DNA of 64,000 nt from Phyllobacterium brassicacearum (GCF_003010955.1 NZ_PGGO01000013.1:62001-126000); one strand, 5' to 3'. Shown: positions 1 to 8,255, counted from the stretch's first letter. Notes: generated by a model from the sequence alone, not told the origin. Translations and numbers: made by a program.

Positions 1-22
1 TCCTTGGTTCAGTGTCCTCTGT

Positions 23-1060
23 TCAGCTTTTTGGAAACACCCGCCAATGCTGTGGACGGAACGCGATCCCGCTCATTTCTTTTGCGGGATGATCGGCGGA
101 AATTCCTATTTCAATACGCTCGGAAGCGCCGCCTATCTCAAGCTCCACCCGTCTGGTTGCGCCGACGCGGCGGCTCGCCACCACGGTGCCCATAATGCAC
201 GCATCGGAGTCGCTGACGAGCGCGACATCGTGGGGTCTGAAGTAGAGCGAAGCATCGCCATCAGGAAGATCGCTCTTTAGGCCAAGGCGTCGATCGGCAA
301 GCCACAATTCACCGTTTTCGACGCGAACATCAATCTTGCTTGATTCGCCAATGAAACTGTAGACGAAGGGTGAATTCGGCTTGTCATAAACTTCGTCGGG
401 CGTTCCGATCTGTTCGATCCTGCCCTGGCTCATAACGACCACACGGTCGGCGAGTTCCAGCGCCTCGTCCTGATCATGTGTCACAAAGACCGTCGTATGC
501 TTGGTCTTGTCGTGGATCTCACGTAACCAGCGGCGCAATTCCTTGCGTACTTTTGCATCAAGCGCGCCAAAAGGCTCGTCGAGGAGCAGAATACGCGGCT
601 CGATCGCCATTGCCCGGGCGAGTGCGACACGCTGGCGCTGACCGCCGGAAAGCTGCGCAGGATAACGCTTTTCGAGGCCAGAAAGCTGAACAAAATCAAG
701 AAGCTCCGAGGATCGCCGGCGAATTTCCTCGCTGCTCGGGCGACTGGAGTTTGGCCTAACCTTTAGACCAAAACCGACATTATCGATCACCGTCATATGC
801 CGGAACAGTGCATAGTGCTGAAAGACGAAACCAACATTGCGTTCCTGGACCGACTTCAATGACGCATCCTCATCGCCGAAGAAGACCTTGCCTTCGGTCG
901 GTGACTCAAGTCCGGCGATCAATCTCAAAAGTGTCGTCTTGCCCGAACCGGATGGTCCCAGCAGGGCGATCAGTTCGCCCGAGTTGATTTCCAGCGACAC
1001 GTCGTGCAACGCCGGAAAGCGATCGAATTCCTTGCGTACACCACTTACGCGAACATCCAT
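23..1060 (-). CDS. cysA: Sulfate/thiosulfate ABC transporter ATP-binding protein CysA
   Basis: This is the ATPase that powers sulfate and thiosulfate import on the inner face of the cytoplasmic membrane. The 345-residue protein shows a Walker A motif (GPSGSGKTT, residues 35-43), the ABC signature LSGGQ (137-141), Walker B LLLDEP (158-163) and the H-loop histidine in VTHD (195). A C-terminal extension of about 110 residues is the TOBE-like regulatory domain usual in CysA. It is the last gene of the sbp-cysT-cysW-cysA run, 12 bp after cysW, so co-transcription is expected. The family also contains molybdate and spermidine importers, but the neighbouring sulfate-type binding protein and two permeases fix the substrate class. 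Confidence 0.95.
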   Translation of the reverse strand: MDVRVSGVRKEFDRFPALHDVSLEINSGELIALLGPSGSGKTTLLRLIAGLESPTEGKVFFGDEDASLKSVQERNVGFVFQHYALFRHMTVIDNVGFGLKVRPNSSRPSSEEIRRRSSELLDFVQLSGLEKRYPAQLSGGQRQRVALARAMAIEPRILLLDEPFGALDAKVRKELRRWLREIHDKTKHTTVFVTHDQDEALELADRVVVMSQGRIEQIGTPDEVYDKPNSPFVYSFIGESSKIDVRVENGELWLADRRLGLKSDLPDGDASLYFRPHDVALVSDSDACIMGTVVASRRVGATRRVELEIGGASERIEIGISADHPAKEMSGIAFRPQHWRVFPKS

Positions 1061-1072
1061 TTCTATTCCCTC

Positions 1073-1954
1073 TCAGTGTCCGCTGGCTGCACGAAGTTCG
1101 GCTCCATATTTCAGCTCCAGCAGCGTCTTGAGAACGAGCGTCACAAGCGCGAGCAAAGCCAAAAGCGAAGCCACCGCAAAAGCAGCGACAAAATTATACT
1201 CGTTGTAAAGAATCTCGACATGCAGCGGCATTGTGTTTGTCAGGCCCCGAATATGGCCCGAAACGACCGACACTGCGCCGAATTCCCCCATAGCCCGGGC
1301 GTTGCACAAAAGCACGCCATAGAGCAAGCCCCATTTGATGTTGGGAAGTGTAACATGCCAGAACGTCTGCCAGCCATTGGCCCCGAGCGACAGTGCAGCT
1401 TCCTCATCCGTCGTTCCCTGATGCTGCATTAAGGGGATAAGTTCACGAGCAACAAACGGGAAGGTGACAAACATGGTTGCGAGGACAATGCCTGGAACAG
1501 CAAACAGAACCTCGATCCCATGCGATTTCAGCCAAGGCCCCAGCACGCTGTGCGAACTGAACAGCAATACGTAGACGAGGCCGGAAATAACGGGTGAGAC
1601 CGAGAATGGCAGGTCGATCAGGGTGGTCAGAAACGCCTTGCCCTTGAACTCGAACTTGGCAATCGTCCATGCTGCAACGACACCGAAGATGAGGTTGAGT
1701 GGAACCGCCGTAGCGGCCACAAGGAGCGTCAGCCGTATAGCAGCCCTGGCATCAGGTTCCAACAAGGCAGCGAAATATTCAGCCGGCCCCTTGCGGAATG
1801 CCTCGACGAAGACAGAGACAAGTGGCATGAACAGAAACAATCCAAGAAATGCCAGTGTTATGGCGATCAAGGCGTAGCGTGCGGCGCGGCTTTCGGTTGT
1901 TGCCGGATGCCAAACTTTGGCCGACGATTCTGTTTGGGGCAGATCAAGTGCCAT
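1073..1954 (-). CDS. cysW: Sulfate ABC transporter permease CysW
   Basis: This is one of the two membrane permeases of the sulfate importer. The chosen start, MALDLPQTE at 1954, has a good ribosome site (GGAGGT about 7 bp upstream) and gives 293 residues. A longer reading to 2056 would add 34 residues that merely read through the end of cysT. Several hydrophobic helices and the permease EAA loop (around EEAALSLGANGWQTFWHVTLP) are visible. The start overlaps the end of cysT by 11 bp, consistent with translational coupling. CysT and CysW are paralogues that pair to form the channel. The assignment as W rather than T rests on gene order and on sequence feel. Confidence 0.93.
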   Translation of the reverse strand: MALDLPQTESSAKVWHPATTESRAARYALIAITLAFLGLFLFMPLVSVFVEAFRKGPAEYFAALLEPDARAAIRLTLLVAATAVPLNLIFGVVAAWTIAKFEFKGKAFLTTLIDLPFSVSPVISGLVYVLLFSSHSVLGPWLKSHGIEVLFAVPGIVLATMFVTFPFVARELIPLMQHQGTTDEEAALSLGANGWQTFWHVTLPNIKWGLLYGVLLCNARAMGEFGAVSVVSGHIRGLTNTMPLHVEILYNEYNFVAAFAVASLLALLALVTLVLKTLLELKYGAELRAASGH

Positions 1955-2804
1955 AGCCGTACCTCCTGCGGCTCCACGCCTGAATGAGATTGATGACGAA
2001 AAGCATGGCAAAGGAGAGCAGGAGCATGATGGCTGCAATGGCTGTCGCGCCGGCATAGTCGAATTCTTCGAGCCGGATGACGATCAACAGAGGTGCAATT
2101 TCCGAAACATATGGCAGATTACCTGCGATGAAGATCACGGAACCATACTCACCGACCGCCCGGGCAAAGGCCAAGGCGAAACCGGTTAGGATAGCTGGCT
2201 GCAAACCGGGCAGCAGCACCCGGGTGATTGTCTGAAATCGATTGGCACCCAAGGTTGCCGCAGCTTCCTCGACCTCCTTGCGGATTTCCTCCATCACCGG
2301 CTGCACTGTCCGCACAACAAAAGGAAGGCCGACGAAAATCAAAGCGATTGTAATGCCGATGGGCGTAAACGCGACCTTGATACCAAGCGGCTGCAGCAAC
2401 TGACCGATCCAGCCATTCTTGGCGTAAAGCGATGTCAGCGCAATACCGGCTACGGCTGTCGGGAGCGCAAAAGGCAGATCGACAATGGCATCGATAATCC
2501 GGCGGCCGGGAAACCGATAGCGTACAAGCACCCAGGCGACGATCACTCCGAACACGACATTGATGAGGGCGGCGACGAATGCAGTACCAAAGCTGATCTT
2601 CAGGGCGTTTACTGTGCGCGGGTCAGATGCGACCTGCCAGAATCCTGTGAATCCCAGCGATGCTGAGCGCCATACGAGGCCGGTTAAAGGGATAAGTACA
2701 ATCAATGCAAGGTAGGCAAGAGTGAAGCCGAGTGTCAGTCCAAACCCTGGAATGACACTCGGCCTCTTAAACCGCCAACCCGCTTTCGCTAGGTTGGAAA
2801 TCAT
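1944..2804 (-). CDS. cysT: Sulfate ABC transporter permease CysT (CysU)
   Basis: This is the first permease gene of the sulfate importer, 286 residues from the start MISNLAKAG at 2804. That start lies 4 bp after the sbp stop codon. An upstream reading to 2900 would run inside sbp and is not preferred. The protein is strongly hydrophobic, with about six membrane segments and an EAA loop (EEAAATLGANRFQTITRVLLP). Within the channel it would pair with CysW and receive sulfate from the periplasmic Sbp. The tight spacing on both sides (4 bp gap, 11 bp overlap) makes a single transcription unit very likely. Confidence 0.93.
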   Translation of the reverse strand: MISNLAKAGWRFKRPSVIPGFGLTLGFTLAYLALIVLIPLTGLVWRSASLGFTGFWQVASDPRTVNALKISFGTAFVAALINVVFGVIVAWVLVRYRFPGRRIIDAIVDLPFALPTAVAGIALTSLYAKNGWIGQLLQPLGIKVAFTPIGITIALIFVGLPFVVRTVQPVMEEIRKEVEEAAATLGANRFQTITRVLLPGLQPAILTGFALAFARAVGEYGSVIFIAGNLPYVSEIAPLLIVIRLEEFDYAGATAIAAIMLLLSFAMLFVINLIQAWSRRRYGYGT

Positions 2805-2808
2805 GCTG

Positions 2809-3840
2809 TTACTGTTTCGGCTTGTAAATCTGGTCAAACGTTCCGCCATCTCCGAAGTGGTAGGGCTGCGCCTTAGCCCACCCGCCGAAGATTGGATCAT
2901 CGATTGTGACCAGTTTCAACTCTGGTAATTTTTTCAATAGATCGGCTGGCACCAATTCGGGTTCGGCCGGGCGGTAAAAATGCTTGGCGGCCAATGTTTG
3001 ACCTTCTTCCGAATAGAGATATTGGAGATAGGCTTCGGCAGCTTTGCGCGTACCTTTCGCATCGACATTTCCGTCGACGACCGCCACCGGAGGCTCGGCC
3101 AGAATTGACTGTGGCGGAACGACAATATCAAATTTGTCGGCACCGAATTCCGCCAGAGAAAGATAGGCTTCGTTTTCCCAGGCCAGGAGCACGTCACCAA
3201 GTTCGCGTTGGGCGAAGGTCGTGGTCGATCCACGTGCGCCGGTGTCGAGTACGGGAACATGCTGGAAAAGGGTGCCAATATACTCCTTGATCTTGGCTTC
3301 ATCGCCGCCGTGTTGGCCATAGGCCCAGGCCCAGGCCGCCAGATAGTTCCAGCGTGCACCGCCGGACGTCTTCGGGTTGGGTGTGATAACTTCTACACCG
3401 TCCTTGACCAGGTCGCCCCAGTCCTTGATGCCCTTTGGATTACCCTTGCGCACCAGAAAGACGATCGTCGATGTGTAGGGGGCAGAATTGTGCGGGTATT
3501 TGGTGCGCCAATCGGGAATGATTTTGTTGCCCGCTTTAACGATGGCTGAAATATCGCTTTCGAGCGCCAGCGTCACCACATCGGCGTCGAGGCCGTCAAT
3601 GACCGCACGCGCTTGCTTGCCCGAGCCGCCATGCGATGTCTGGATCGTTACTGTCTCGCCGGTGTCGGTCTTCCATTTTGCGGCGAAAGCAGCATTGAAT
3701 TCCTTATAGAACTCCCGTGTCGGATCGTAAGACACGTTCAAGAGCGTCGTGTCCGCACGGGCAGCAGACAGCGGCTGGAAGGCGACAGTTGCTGTAAGCA
3801 ACACAGCCGCCAGTGATAGGGAAAGTCGCGAATGTTTCAT
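2809..3840 (-). CDS. sbp: Periplasmic sulfate-binding protein
   Basis: This is the solute-binding protein of the sulfate importer, 343 residues. An N-terminal signal peptide (charged MKHSR, hydrophobic core, probable cleavage after ARA near residue 29) sends it to the periplasm. The mature protein starts with the family hallmark [15 protein letters not shown], typical of Sbp/CysP. A ribosome site GGAGGCAGG lies just before the ATG. It is the first gene of the operon, and the 250 bp upstream hold the promoter. The sequence does not settle sulfate versus thiosulfate preference. Confidence 0.94.
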   Translation of the reverse strand: MKHSRLSLSLAAVLLTATVAFQPLSAARADTTLLNVSYDPTREFYKEFNAAFAAKWKTDTGETVTIQTSHGGSGKQARAVIDGLDADVVTLALESDISAIVKAGNKIIPDWRTKYPHNSAPYTSTIVFLVRKGNPKGIKDWGDLVKDGVEVITPNPKTSGGARWNYLAAWAWAYGQHGGDEAKIKEYIGTLFQHVPVLDTGARGSTTTFAQRELGDVLLAWENEAYLSLAEFGADKFDIVVPPQSILAEPPVAVVDGNVDAKGTRKAAEAYLQYLYSEEGQTLAAKHFYRPAEPELVPADLLKKLPELKLVTIDDPIFGGWAKAQPYHFGDGGTFDQIYKPKQ

Positions 3841-3907
3841 GCCTGCCTCCGTGTGATCAGAACTGAAGCGTAGCAGAGCCCCATCAAAGAGGGGCGTTAG
3901 AAAGAAT

Positions 3908-3938
3908 TCCTTTTATATGGAAATATTAGAAAATTCTA
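3908..3938 (-). promoter_or_regulatory. AT-rich dyads upstream of the sulfate operon
   Basis: About 70-100 bp upstream of sbp there is an AT-rich block with two short dyads. One pairs AATTCC with GGAAAT around TTTTATAT. The other has TAGAA and TTCTA arms two bases apart (3927-3938). Both lie where a promoter or activator site would be expected. The second resembles a rhizobial Irr box but has a 2-base rather than a 3-base spacer, so its identity is uncertain. The remaining bases between 3841 and 4093 show no gene. Confidence 0.3.
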
Positions 3939-4093
3939 CCAGATGATCATAGTCTACCGAAACAGTCGTCTATTTGAGCGGAGCATAAGATTTCGATCGC
4001 GCCTGGGCCAGCGCCTCACGACGAAACGACGCAAAACTTAGCCGATAGTGGCCTGGGCGCCTACACCGATCGAACTCGTACGCAGCCTGAAGA

Positions 4094-4273
4094 TTATTTG
4101 CGCAACAAGAGGTTTGTGGATGCTGCATCAGCCAGTTTCAAATAGCTGGCAGCGGGTTCCAGGAGAGCATTGGTCGGTGCATGCGTCTTAATCGGCATGA
4201 CAAAGATCGCAGCTGTCAAAAGTGCGGTTGCGGCGATGGAAAGGCGGCGTTCCATGCGTGAATTGATGATCAT
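4094..4273 (-). CDS. Small exported peptide, 59 residues, unknown function
   Basis: This short open frame follows the cysteine-rich gene by 16 bp on the same strand. It starts MIINSRMERRLSIAATALL and has a convincing signal peptide: basic residues, a hydrophobic stretch of about 18 residues, then THA near residue 32. The predicted mature part is only about 27 residues, ending in LLLRK. A purine-rich GGGAAAGAGAGC precedes the ATG. No family is recognised. It has no cysteines, so it is not a typical disulfide-stabilised peptide. The reading frame could still be fortuitous; the evidence for it is the signal-peptide pattern, the stop-to-start spacing and the ribosome site. Confidence 0.55.
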   Translation of the reverse strand: MIINSRMERRLSIAATALLTAAIFVMPIKTHAPTNALLEPAASYLKLADAASTNLLLRK

Positions 4274-4289
4274 GCTCTCTTTCCCTTTC

Positions 4290-4796
4290 TTAATGATACT
4301 TGGCCCGAAACGGGCGCGTAATAATGTCGTCGATCACGGATTTGGGGATTGGCAGAAGCACTTGGTCCAATTCGACCAGTGTTTCCGCAAAAACGATCGC
4401 GGCATTCTCCACCTCCTCATGAGCAGAGGGGCATGCCATGGCATTAAGGCACGTTCGTGCCGTGTCGACGTCGCAATTTTGTAGCCCGGCGATGAGTCCC
4501 AAGGTCAGGCACTCTTCCCGGCACACGTGGTGCGACCCGAACGGGAAGGTTTTTAACGGACAAAGTGCGCAGTGCCGCAGGGTGCGGATGAAGAACGACA
4601 GCTCGGAAAGCGCGCGGTTGCCGTTGCGGGTGCCGAGCAGTTCGCTGTAAAGGCCGAAAGCCATTTCCCAGGCCACAACGGAACCGGTCTCAAAGCCTGC
4701 CGTCCAGCGGCGATAGCCTTCGAGCACCAACTTCTCCGGCGTGCGGTCGAAATAGCATCCCGCTCCATTACCTGCTTCAGATAAGCGTGGGTACAT
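4290..4796 (-). CDS. Cysteine-rich protein of unknown function
   Basis: This 168-residue protein has no signal peptide or membrane segment, so it is probably cytoplasmic. The start MYPRLSEAGNGAG at 4796 is preferred over one four codons upstream because GGGAG sits 5 bp before it. The middle of the protein is rich in cysteine and histidine: HCALC, then VCREEC about a dozen residues later, followed by single cysteines in QNCDV, TCLN and MACP. This spacing suggests a metal or iron-sulfur site. I do not recognise the family; NifQ and FhuF were considered, but their cysteine spacings do not fit. A possible Irr box about 290 bp upstream and the adjacent copper operon hint at metal physiology, which is inference. 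Confidence 0.75.
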   Translation of the reverse strand: MYPRLSEAGNGAGCYFDRTPEKLVLEGYRRWTAGFETGSVVAWEMAFGLYSELLGTRNGNRALSELSFFIRTLRHCALCPLKTFPFGSHHVCREECLTLGLIAGLQNCDVDTARTCLNAMACPSAHEEVENAAIVFAETLVELDQVLLPIPKSVIDDIITRPFRAKYH

Positions 4797-4950
4797 CGCC
4801 GCTCCCATCCTGTTGGTTATTGCAGATCAAGGCGAGGGGCCTATTGCGGCAGGAGGGGTCCAAAGGCTGTGTCAGCCTGTCATGGCTGGAAACAGAAGAT
4901 AAAGGCTGCCTACGCAGCAAAGAAACCACGCGCAGGCGTGGCAGAAAAAG

Positions 4951-5089
4951 ACCTATCATAGGGTCCTCCAATCGAAAGGGTTCAAGGCCCAGACATCAAA
5001 GGGATGTGCTCGTACTTTTGCATAAAGGCGACGGAAAATCGGAATGTCAAATACTAATTCTTTAAAACCTATAAAAATATCAATAGGTT
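4951..5089 (-). promoter_or_regulatory. Two ACCTAT/ATAGG dyads upstream of the Cys-rich gene
   Basis: The 400-bp gene-free stretch between the Cys-rich gene and the SCO gene contains two inverted repeats with the same half-site. One is compact (ACCTATCATAGGGT, 4951-4964). The other has AACCTAT and ATAGGTT arms 10 bases apart (5066-5089) and lies directly beside the Irr-box-like site. The repeated half-site suggests a dimeric regulator, but no protein can be named. The surroundings are markedly AT-rich compared with neighbouring genes. Confidence 0.3.
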
Positions 5090-5104
5090 AGAATAATTCT
5101 AGAA
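5087..5104 (-). promoter_or_regulatory. Irr-box (ICE)-like iron-control element
   Basis: The sequence TTAGAATAATTCTAGAA contains TAGAA and TTCTA arms separated by three bases. This fits the rhizobial iron control element recognised by Irr, remembered as TTTAGAA-N3-TTCTAAA. It lies in the AT-rich region upstream of the minus-strand Cys-rich gene and downstream of the terminator of the copper operon, so the Cys-rich gene is its natural target. At about 290 bp from that gene's start it would need a long leader or an intervening promoter. Confidence 0.5.
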
Positions 5105-5157
5105 AAATATGAGTTTTTTAGTATACAAATGCTCGAATTGAAGTGAAATGAGCAAAC

Positions 5158-5189
5158 CTATCCCTCCCGACAGCAGCCGAGAGGGATAG
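5158..5189 (-). terminator. Hairpin after the SCO gene
   Basis: A perfect 9-bp stem (CTATCCCTC with GAGGGATAG) and a 14-base loop begin 14 bp after the SCO stop codon. On the minus strand the stem is followed by GTTTGCTCATTT, a weak T tract. It probably ends the copper operon transcript. Confidence 0.5.
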
Positions 5190-5202
5190 TGATTCACTGG
5201 GG

Positions 5203-5793
5203 TCAGCCCGCAATCAGCAGCCTGAGCTTCTTCAATGCAACGTCCGGGCTTTCTTTGTAGTCGATCGTGCTTTTCAGCCGCGCATTGCGGTCAAGCAACA
5301 TGACCGAAGCCGTATGGTCCATCGTATAGTCTCCATTTTCCGTTGGCACCTTCTTGGCATAGATCTTCCAGCTCTTGAGGAGCTTTTCCATTTCCTCGGG
5401 TTTTCCGGTGATGCCAGTAATCCGGTCGGTGAAGGCGGCTGTATAGCCCTTCATGACCTCCGGTGTGTCGCGCTCAGGATCGACAGAGATGAAGAACACA
5501 CGCAGGTCCTTCCCCTCATCGCCAAGGTCCTTCAACCACCCGGCCATTTCGAACAACGTCGTTGGGCATACTTCAGGGCAATGGGTGAAGCCAAAGAACA
5601 GCACCGTCGGGTGGCCATTGAATGCGGCTTCCGTGATGGGTGCGCCATCCTGGTCCTGCAGCGTGAACGGAGCGCCAAGTTGGACGGCGCCAGCCTTGTC
5701 GCCAAAACGGGTATTGGCGTAGGTGAATACCAGGAAGAGCGTAAGAGCGGCGATAACCGCCCAAACCGCGATGCGCAGCATACGATAATTCAT
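5203..5793 (-). CDS. SCO1/SenC family copper metallochaperone
   Basis: This is a membrane-anchored thioredoxin-fold protein that delivers copper to the CuA site of cytochrome c oxidase. The 196-residue protein has one N-terminal membrane anchor (residues about 7-25), the copper-binding CPEVCP motif (Cys72 and Cys76) and the third ligand histidine in MDHTASV (His160), so all three ligands are present. Its length is normal for bacterial SCO proteins. Its ATG overlaps the stop of the PCuAC gene by one base (TGATG), a sign of coupled translation. With PCuAC it should form a periplasmic copper relay to oxidase. Confidence 0.93.
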   Translation of the reverse strand: MNYRMLRIAVWAVIAALTLFLVFTYANTRFGDKAGAVQLGAPFTLQDQDGAPITEAAFNGHPTVLFFGFTHCPEVCPTTLFEMAGWLKDLGDEGKDLRVFFISVDPERDTPEVMKGYTAAFTDRITGITGKPEEMEKLLKSWKIYAKKVPTENGDYTMDHTASVMLLDRNARLKSTIDYKESPDVALKKLRLLIAG

Positions 5794-6323
5794 CAGTGAT
5801 GTTCCATGCTGGTGGCGTTTGCTGGACCGACCATGAATTGCACGTCGACCTTGCCTGCCTTGGCGAATTCGAGAGTGACAGGGACCATGTCGCCCTGCTT
5901 GAGCGGCTTGGTAATATCCATCAGCATCAGGTGGGCGCCGCCGGGGGCGAGTTCAGCAGTACCGCCCGCTGGAATCTTGAGACCGTCTTTCAACTGGCGC
6001 ATCTGCATTACATTGCCGTCCATCTTCATCTCGTGCACCTCGACACGGGCGGCGGCGGGGCTTGAACCGCCAAGCAGGCGATCATCTTCCTTCGACGGAT
6101 TGGAAATGGAGAGGTAGCCACCGCCAACTTTGGCGCCAGGCAACGTAGCGCGTGTGAATGCACCGCTCAAGACAAGCTCGCCCTCTTTGACAGGTTGCAT
6201 CGTGTCGTCACTCATTGCGCCGGCGTTACCCTTGCTCATTTTGGAGTGATCATGCGCATGGGCGCTGAAGGATACCGAGGTAGCCAGCAGTACGAGCGCT
6301 ACGATTGGGATATTGAATCTCAT
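5793..6323 (-). CDS. Periplasmic PCuAC-type copper chaperone
   Basis: This 176-residue periplasmic protein carries the PCuAC copper(I) motif H-x10-M-x22-H-x-M: His97 in HEMKMDGNVMQM with Met108, and His131/Met133 in AHLMLM. A signal peptide precedes a His/Met-rich stretch (HAHDHSKMSKGN) that may add copper ligands. The start MRFNIPIV at 6323 is chosen because GGAG lies 8 bp upstream; a start nine codons earlier lacks this. PCuAC proteins hand copper to SCO or directly to oxidase subunit II, and here the SCO gene overlaps its 3' end. The gene lies 23 bp after the PepSY gene. Confidence 0.9.
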   Translation of the reverse strand: MRFNIPIVALVLLATSVSFSAHAHDHSKMSKGNAGAMSDDTMQPVKEGELVLSGAFTRATLPGAKVGGGYLSISNPSKEDDRLLGGSSPAAARVEVHEMKMDGNVMQMRQLKDGLKIPAGGTAELAPGGAHLMLMDITKPLKQGDMVPVTLEFAKAGKVDVQFMVGPANATSMEHH

Positions 6324-6346
6324 TGGATATCTCCAGTTCAGATTGG

Positions 6347-7711
6347 TCAAGAAAATACGCGTTTCAGAGGCGAGGGGATGCGCAGGATCAACTGGTCAAG
6401 GACCAGCGTCGCGAGAATTGCAAACCCGGTGAGCGGAAAGAGGATGCCGAAGCCTAGAATGACCAGTGTCAGGGTAGCGAAAATGTGTCTCTGTGATGGC
6501 ATTGGCGGCACACCAAGTCGGCCCGACGGTCGGCGCTTCCACCACATGACAACCGCAGAAACCGAGGTCAACATGATGGCGAGGCAGGTCAGCAGCATGA
6601 TGATCTGATTGGCTACCCCTAGGTATTCGCCTTGGTGCACGCCGATGCCGAGTTCTATTGCCTTGGCGCCAGTTCCATAATCGGCGAACTTGATGTCGAC
6701 AAGCGGTTTGCCGGTATACTGGTCGAAATGGATCGTCCGCTGTTTAGCGATGTCATCCGGAAAAACCGCCGCCGTGTAGACACCTGGCTTATCGGAGGGG
6801 AATGACACCTCAAAGCCCGGTGCAAGGCCCACAGCATTGGCCGAAGCGACGATCTGATCGATCCCGACAGCTTGACCCGTCCCGTTGGGTGTTGATGTGG
6901 GTACAGGGGCGTTCTCGACGGTCCAGCCGGCATTCGTCAGAACATCCTTGGTTGGAACGTGCGAAACCGGAACATCGTCCCAAAGCTGCGCCGGATAGCC
7001 CAGGCCTGCGCTTGACAACGCCGTGTTCACCTTGTCGCCCCAGTAGCCCGACCAGGGCATGCCGGTGATCGCCAGGAAGAAGATCAGTGCACCTGCGATC
7101 GCCCCGGTCACCGCATGTATATCCCGCCAGAACACGCGCTTGTCCGGCGTGCCGCGTACGCTCATGACGCCTCCGGTCTGCTTGCGCGGCCACCAGAGAT
7201 AAAAGCCGGTGACGACCAGAATAAGCGCGAGCCCGCCGACGGCTTCAACGATGCGATTGAACGCGAAACCGAAATAGTCGAGGCTGTGAATCTTCTTGAC
7301 GACCCAGTTGAATTCTTCTTTCTCCCCGACCTTGCCGAGGACCGACCCGCTAAAGGGATCGACAAAGACAAGAGTTTTACCTGCATCGGTGCCGACGGTA
7401 ACCCGGGCGGATTGTGTGGGTTCAGCGGGAGCGCGGAATCGCAGGACCTTCGAGCCAGGGACAGCGGCCTTGGCATGATCGGACAGTATCGACGGTGATA
7501 ACGCCTCGCCGCGTGGTTGCACGACGTTGCGGTAGGCAAAGGCGGTGTTGTCGATCTCGTCCTTGAACAGGTAGAGGCTGCCCGTGATTGCGAGGTTGAG
7601 CATGAACGGGATGACCAGAAGGCCAGCGAAAAAATGCCAGCGCCAAATGGCGCGGTAAAGCGAAAGACTGATGTCGTTGGGCTTCTCGGAAGCCACGCTT
7701 GAGACGGTCAT
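6347..7711 (-). CDS. PepSY-associated membrane protein (PiuB-like)
   Basis: This 454-residue protein has about five membrane helices: roughly residues 25-48, 155-173, 203-219, 378-398 and 418-445. A large extracytoplasmic segment lies between helices 1 and 2 and another between 3 and 4. Histidines at helix ends (WRWHFFAG, RDIHAVTG and IGVHQGEYLG) are typical of PepSY-TM proteins, many of which are thought to be haem-binding reductases for iron or copper uptake. The operon position, between a DUF2946-like gene and the PCuAC and SCO chaperones, points to copper, perhaps reduction of Cu(II). The reductase role is inference. Confidence 0.85.
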   Translation of the reverse strand: MTVSSVASEKPNDISLSLYRAIWRWHFFAGLLVIPFMLNLAITGSLYLFKDEIDNTAFAYRNVVQPRGEALSPSILSDHAKAAVPGSKVLRFRAPAEPTQSARVTVGTDAGKTLVFVDPFSGSVLGKVGEKEEFNWVVKKIHSLDYFGFAFNRIVEAVGGLALILVVTGFYLWWPRKQTGGVMSVRGTPDKRVFWRDIHAVTGAIAGALIFFLAITGMPWSGYWGDKVNTALSSAGLGYPAQLWDDVPVSHVPTKDVLTNAGWTVENAPVPTSTPNGTGQAVGIDQIVASANAVGLAPGFEVSFPSDKPGVYTAAVFPDDIAKQRTIHFDQYTGKPLVDIKFADYGTGAKAIELGIGVHQGEYLGVANQIIMLLTCLAIMLTSVSAVVMWWKRRPSGRLGVPPMPSQRHIFATLTLVILGFGILFPLTGFAILATLVLDQLILRIPSPLKRVFS

Positions 7712-7792
7712 ATGTGTTCCTATCGTCTGACAGCAAAGAAGGCAGACTGCCGATGCAGGCCGCGTGGTGCGCCGCGAACGGCGAATGCTATG

Positions 7793-8176
7793 TCAGGCGA
7801 AAGGTGGGGCTCGCGGCGGGGCCGAGGGCGGATAGAGGCTATGCGCGATCAGGATCGCTTCGCGCTGGATGGCCAGGGACTTTGCAGGCTGCACCTTTGG
7901 ACCGGATGCAACGGGCGGCACCGGCAGAATGAACGATGCCGAAAGCCGGCAGGCCTCGCAACCCGTCCCATGCCAGGCACTCTTGTGCTGGTCCTGATCG
8001 CCGCCGCGCGGGAGGCAAAGCACGGGAACAGTGCCATCCGGCAACGTATAAGCCGCAAGATCGATCGGGTCAGCGTATGCTGTCGTGATCGGCTTGTGTG
8101 CGAAGGCAACGAATACGAGTGCCAGCGCGCAAAGCATGCGCACGGCCAATCGCCAATCGTTGCAGATCTTGCGCAT
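7793..8176 (-). CDS. Small exported protein resembling DUF2946
   Basis: This 127-residue protein opens the copper operon. From the start MRKICNDWRLAVRM at 8176, which has GAGG about 6 bp upstream, it shows a hydrophobic N-terminal segment (residues about 11-26). After a short extracytoplasmic stretch comes HGTGCEACRLSA (Cys73, Cys76), reminiscent of the Cys pair in DUF2946 proteins found with copper and haem genes. The C-terminus is proline-rich. The similarity is by general pattern only. A metal-binding or trafficking role is inferred from the Cys-x2-Cys and the downstream PepSY, PCuAC and SCO genes. Confidence 0.65.
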   Translation of the reverse strand: MRKICNDWRLAVRMLCALALVFVAFAHKPITTAYADPIDLAAYTLPDGTVPVLCLPRGGDQDQHKSAWHGTGCEACRLSASFILPVPPVASGPKVQPAKSLAIQREAILIAHSLYPPSAPPRAPPFA

Positions 8177-8255
8177 CCACGCCTCGTCAGTTGTCGGAGG
8201 CATTCAAATACATGAGCCGCGCGCCAAAATCTATGCGGCAAAGAGACAATGGCTG

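Noticed and set aside
4290-4796. Cys-rich protein as NifQ or FhuF
   Set aside because: The cysteine spacing (HCALC, then VCREEC) does not match the remembered NifQ or FhuF patterns and no other motif agrees.
4777-4971. 64-codon minus-strand frame overlapping the start of the Cys-rich gene
   Set aside because: No signal peptide, domain or convincing ribosome site; it lies in the probable promoter region.
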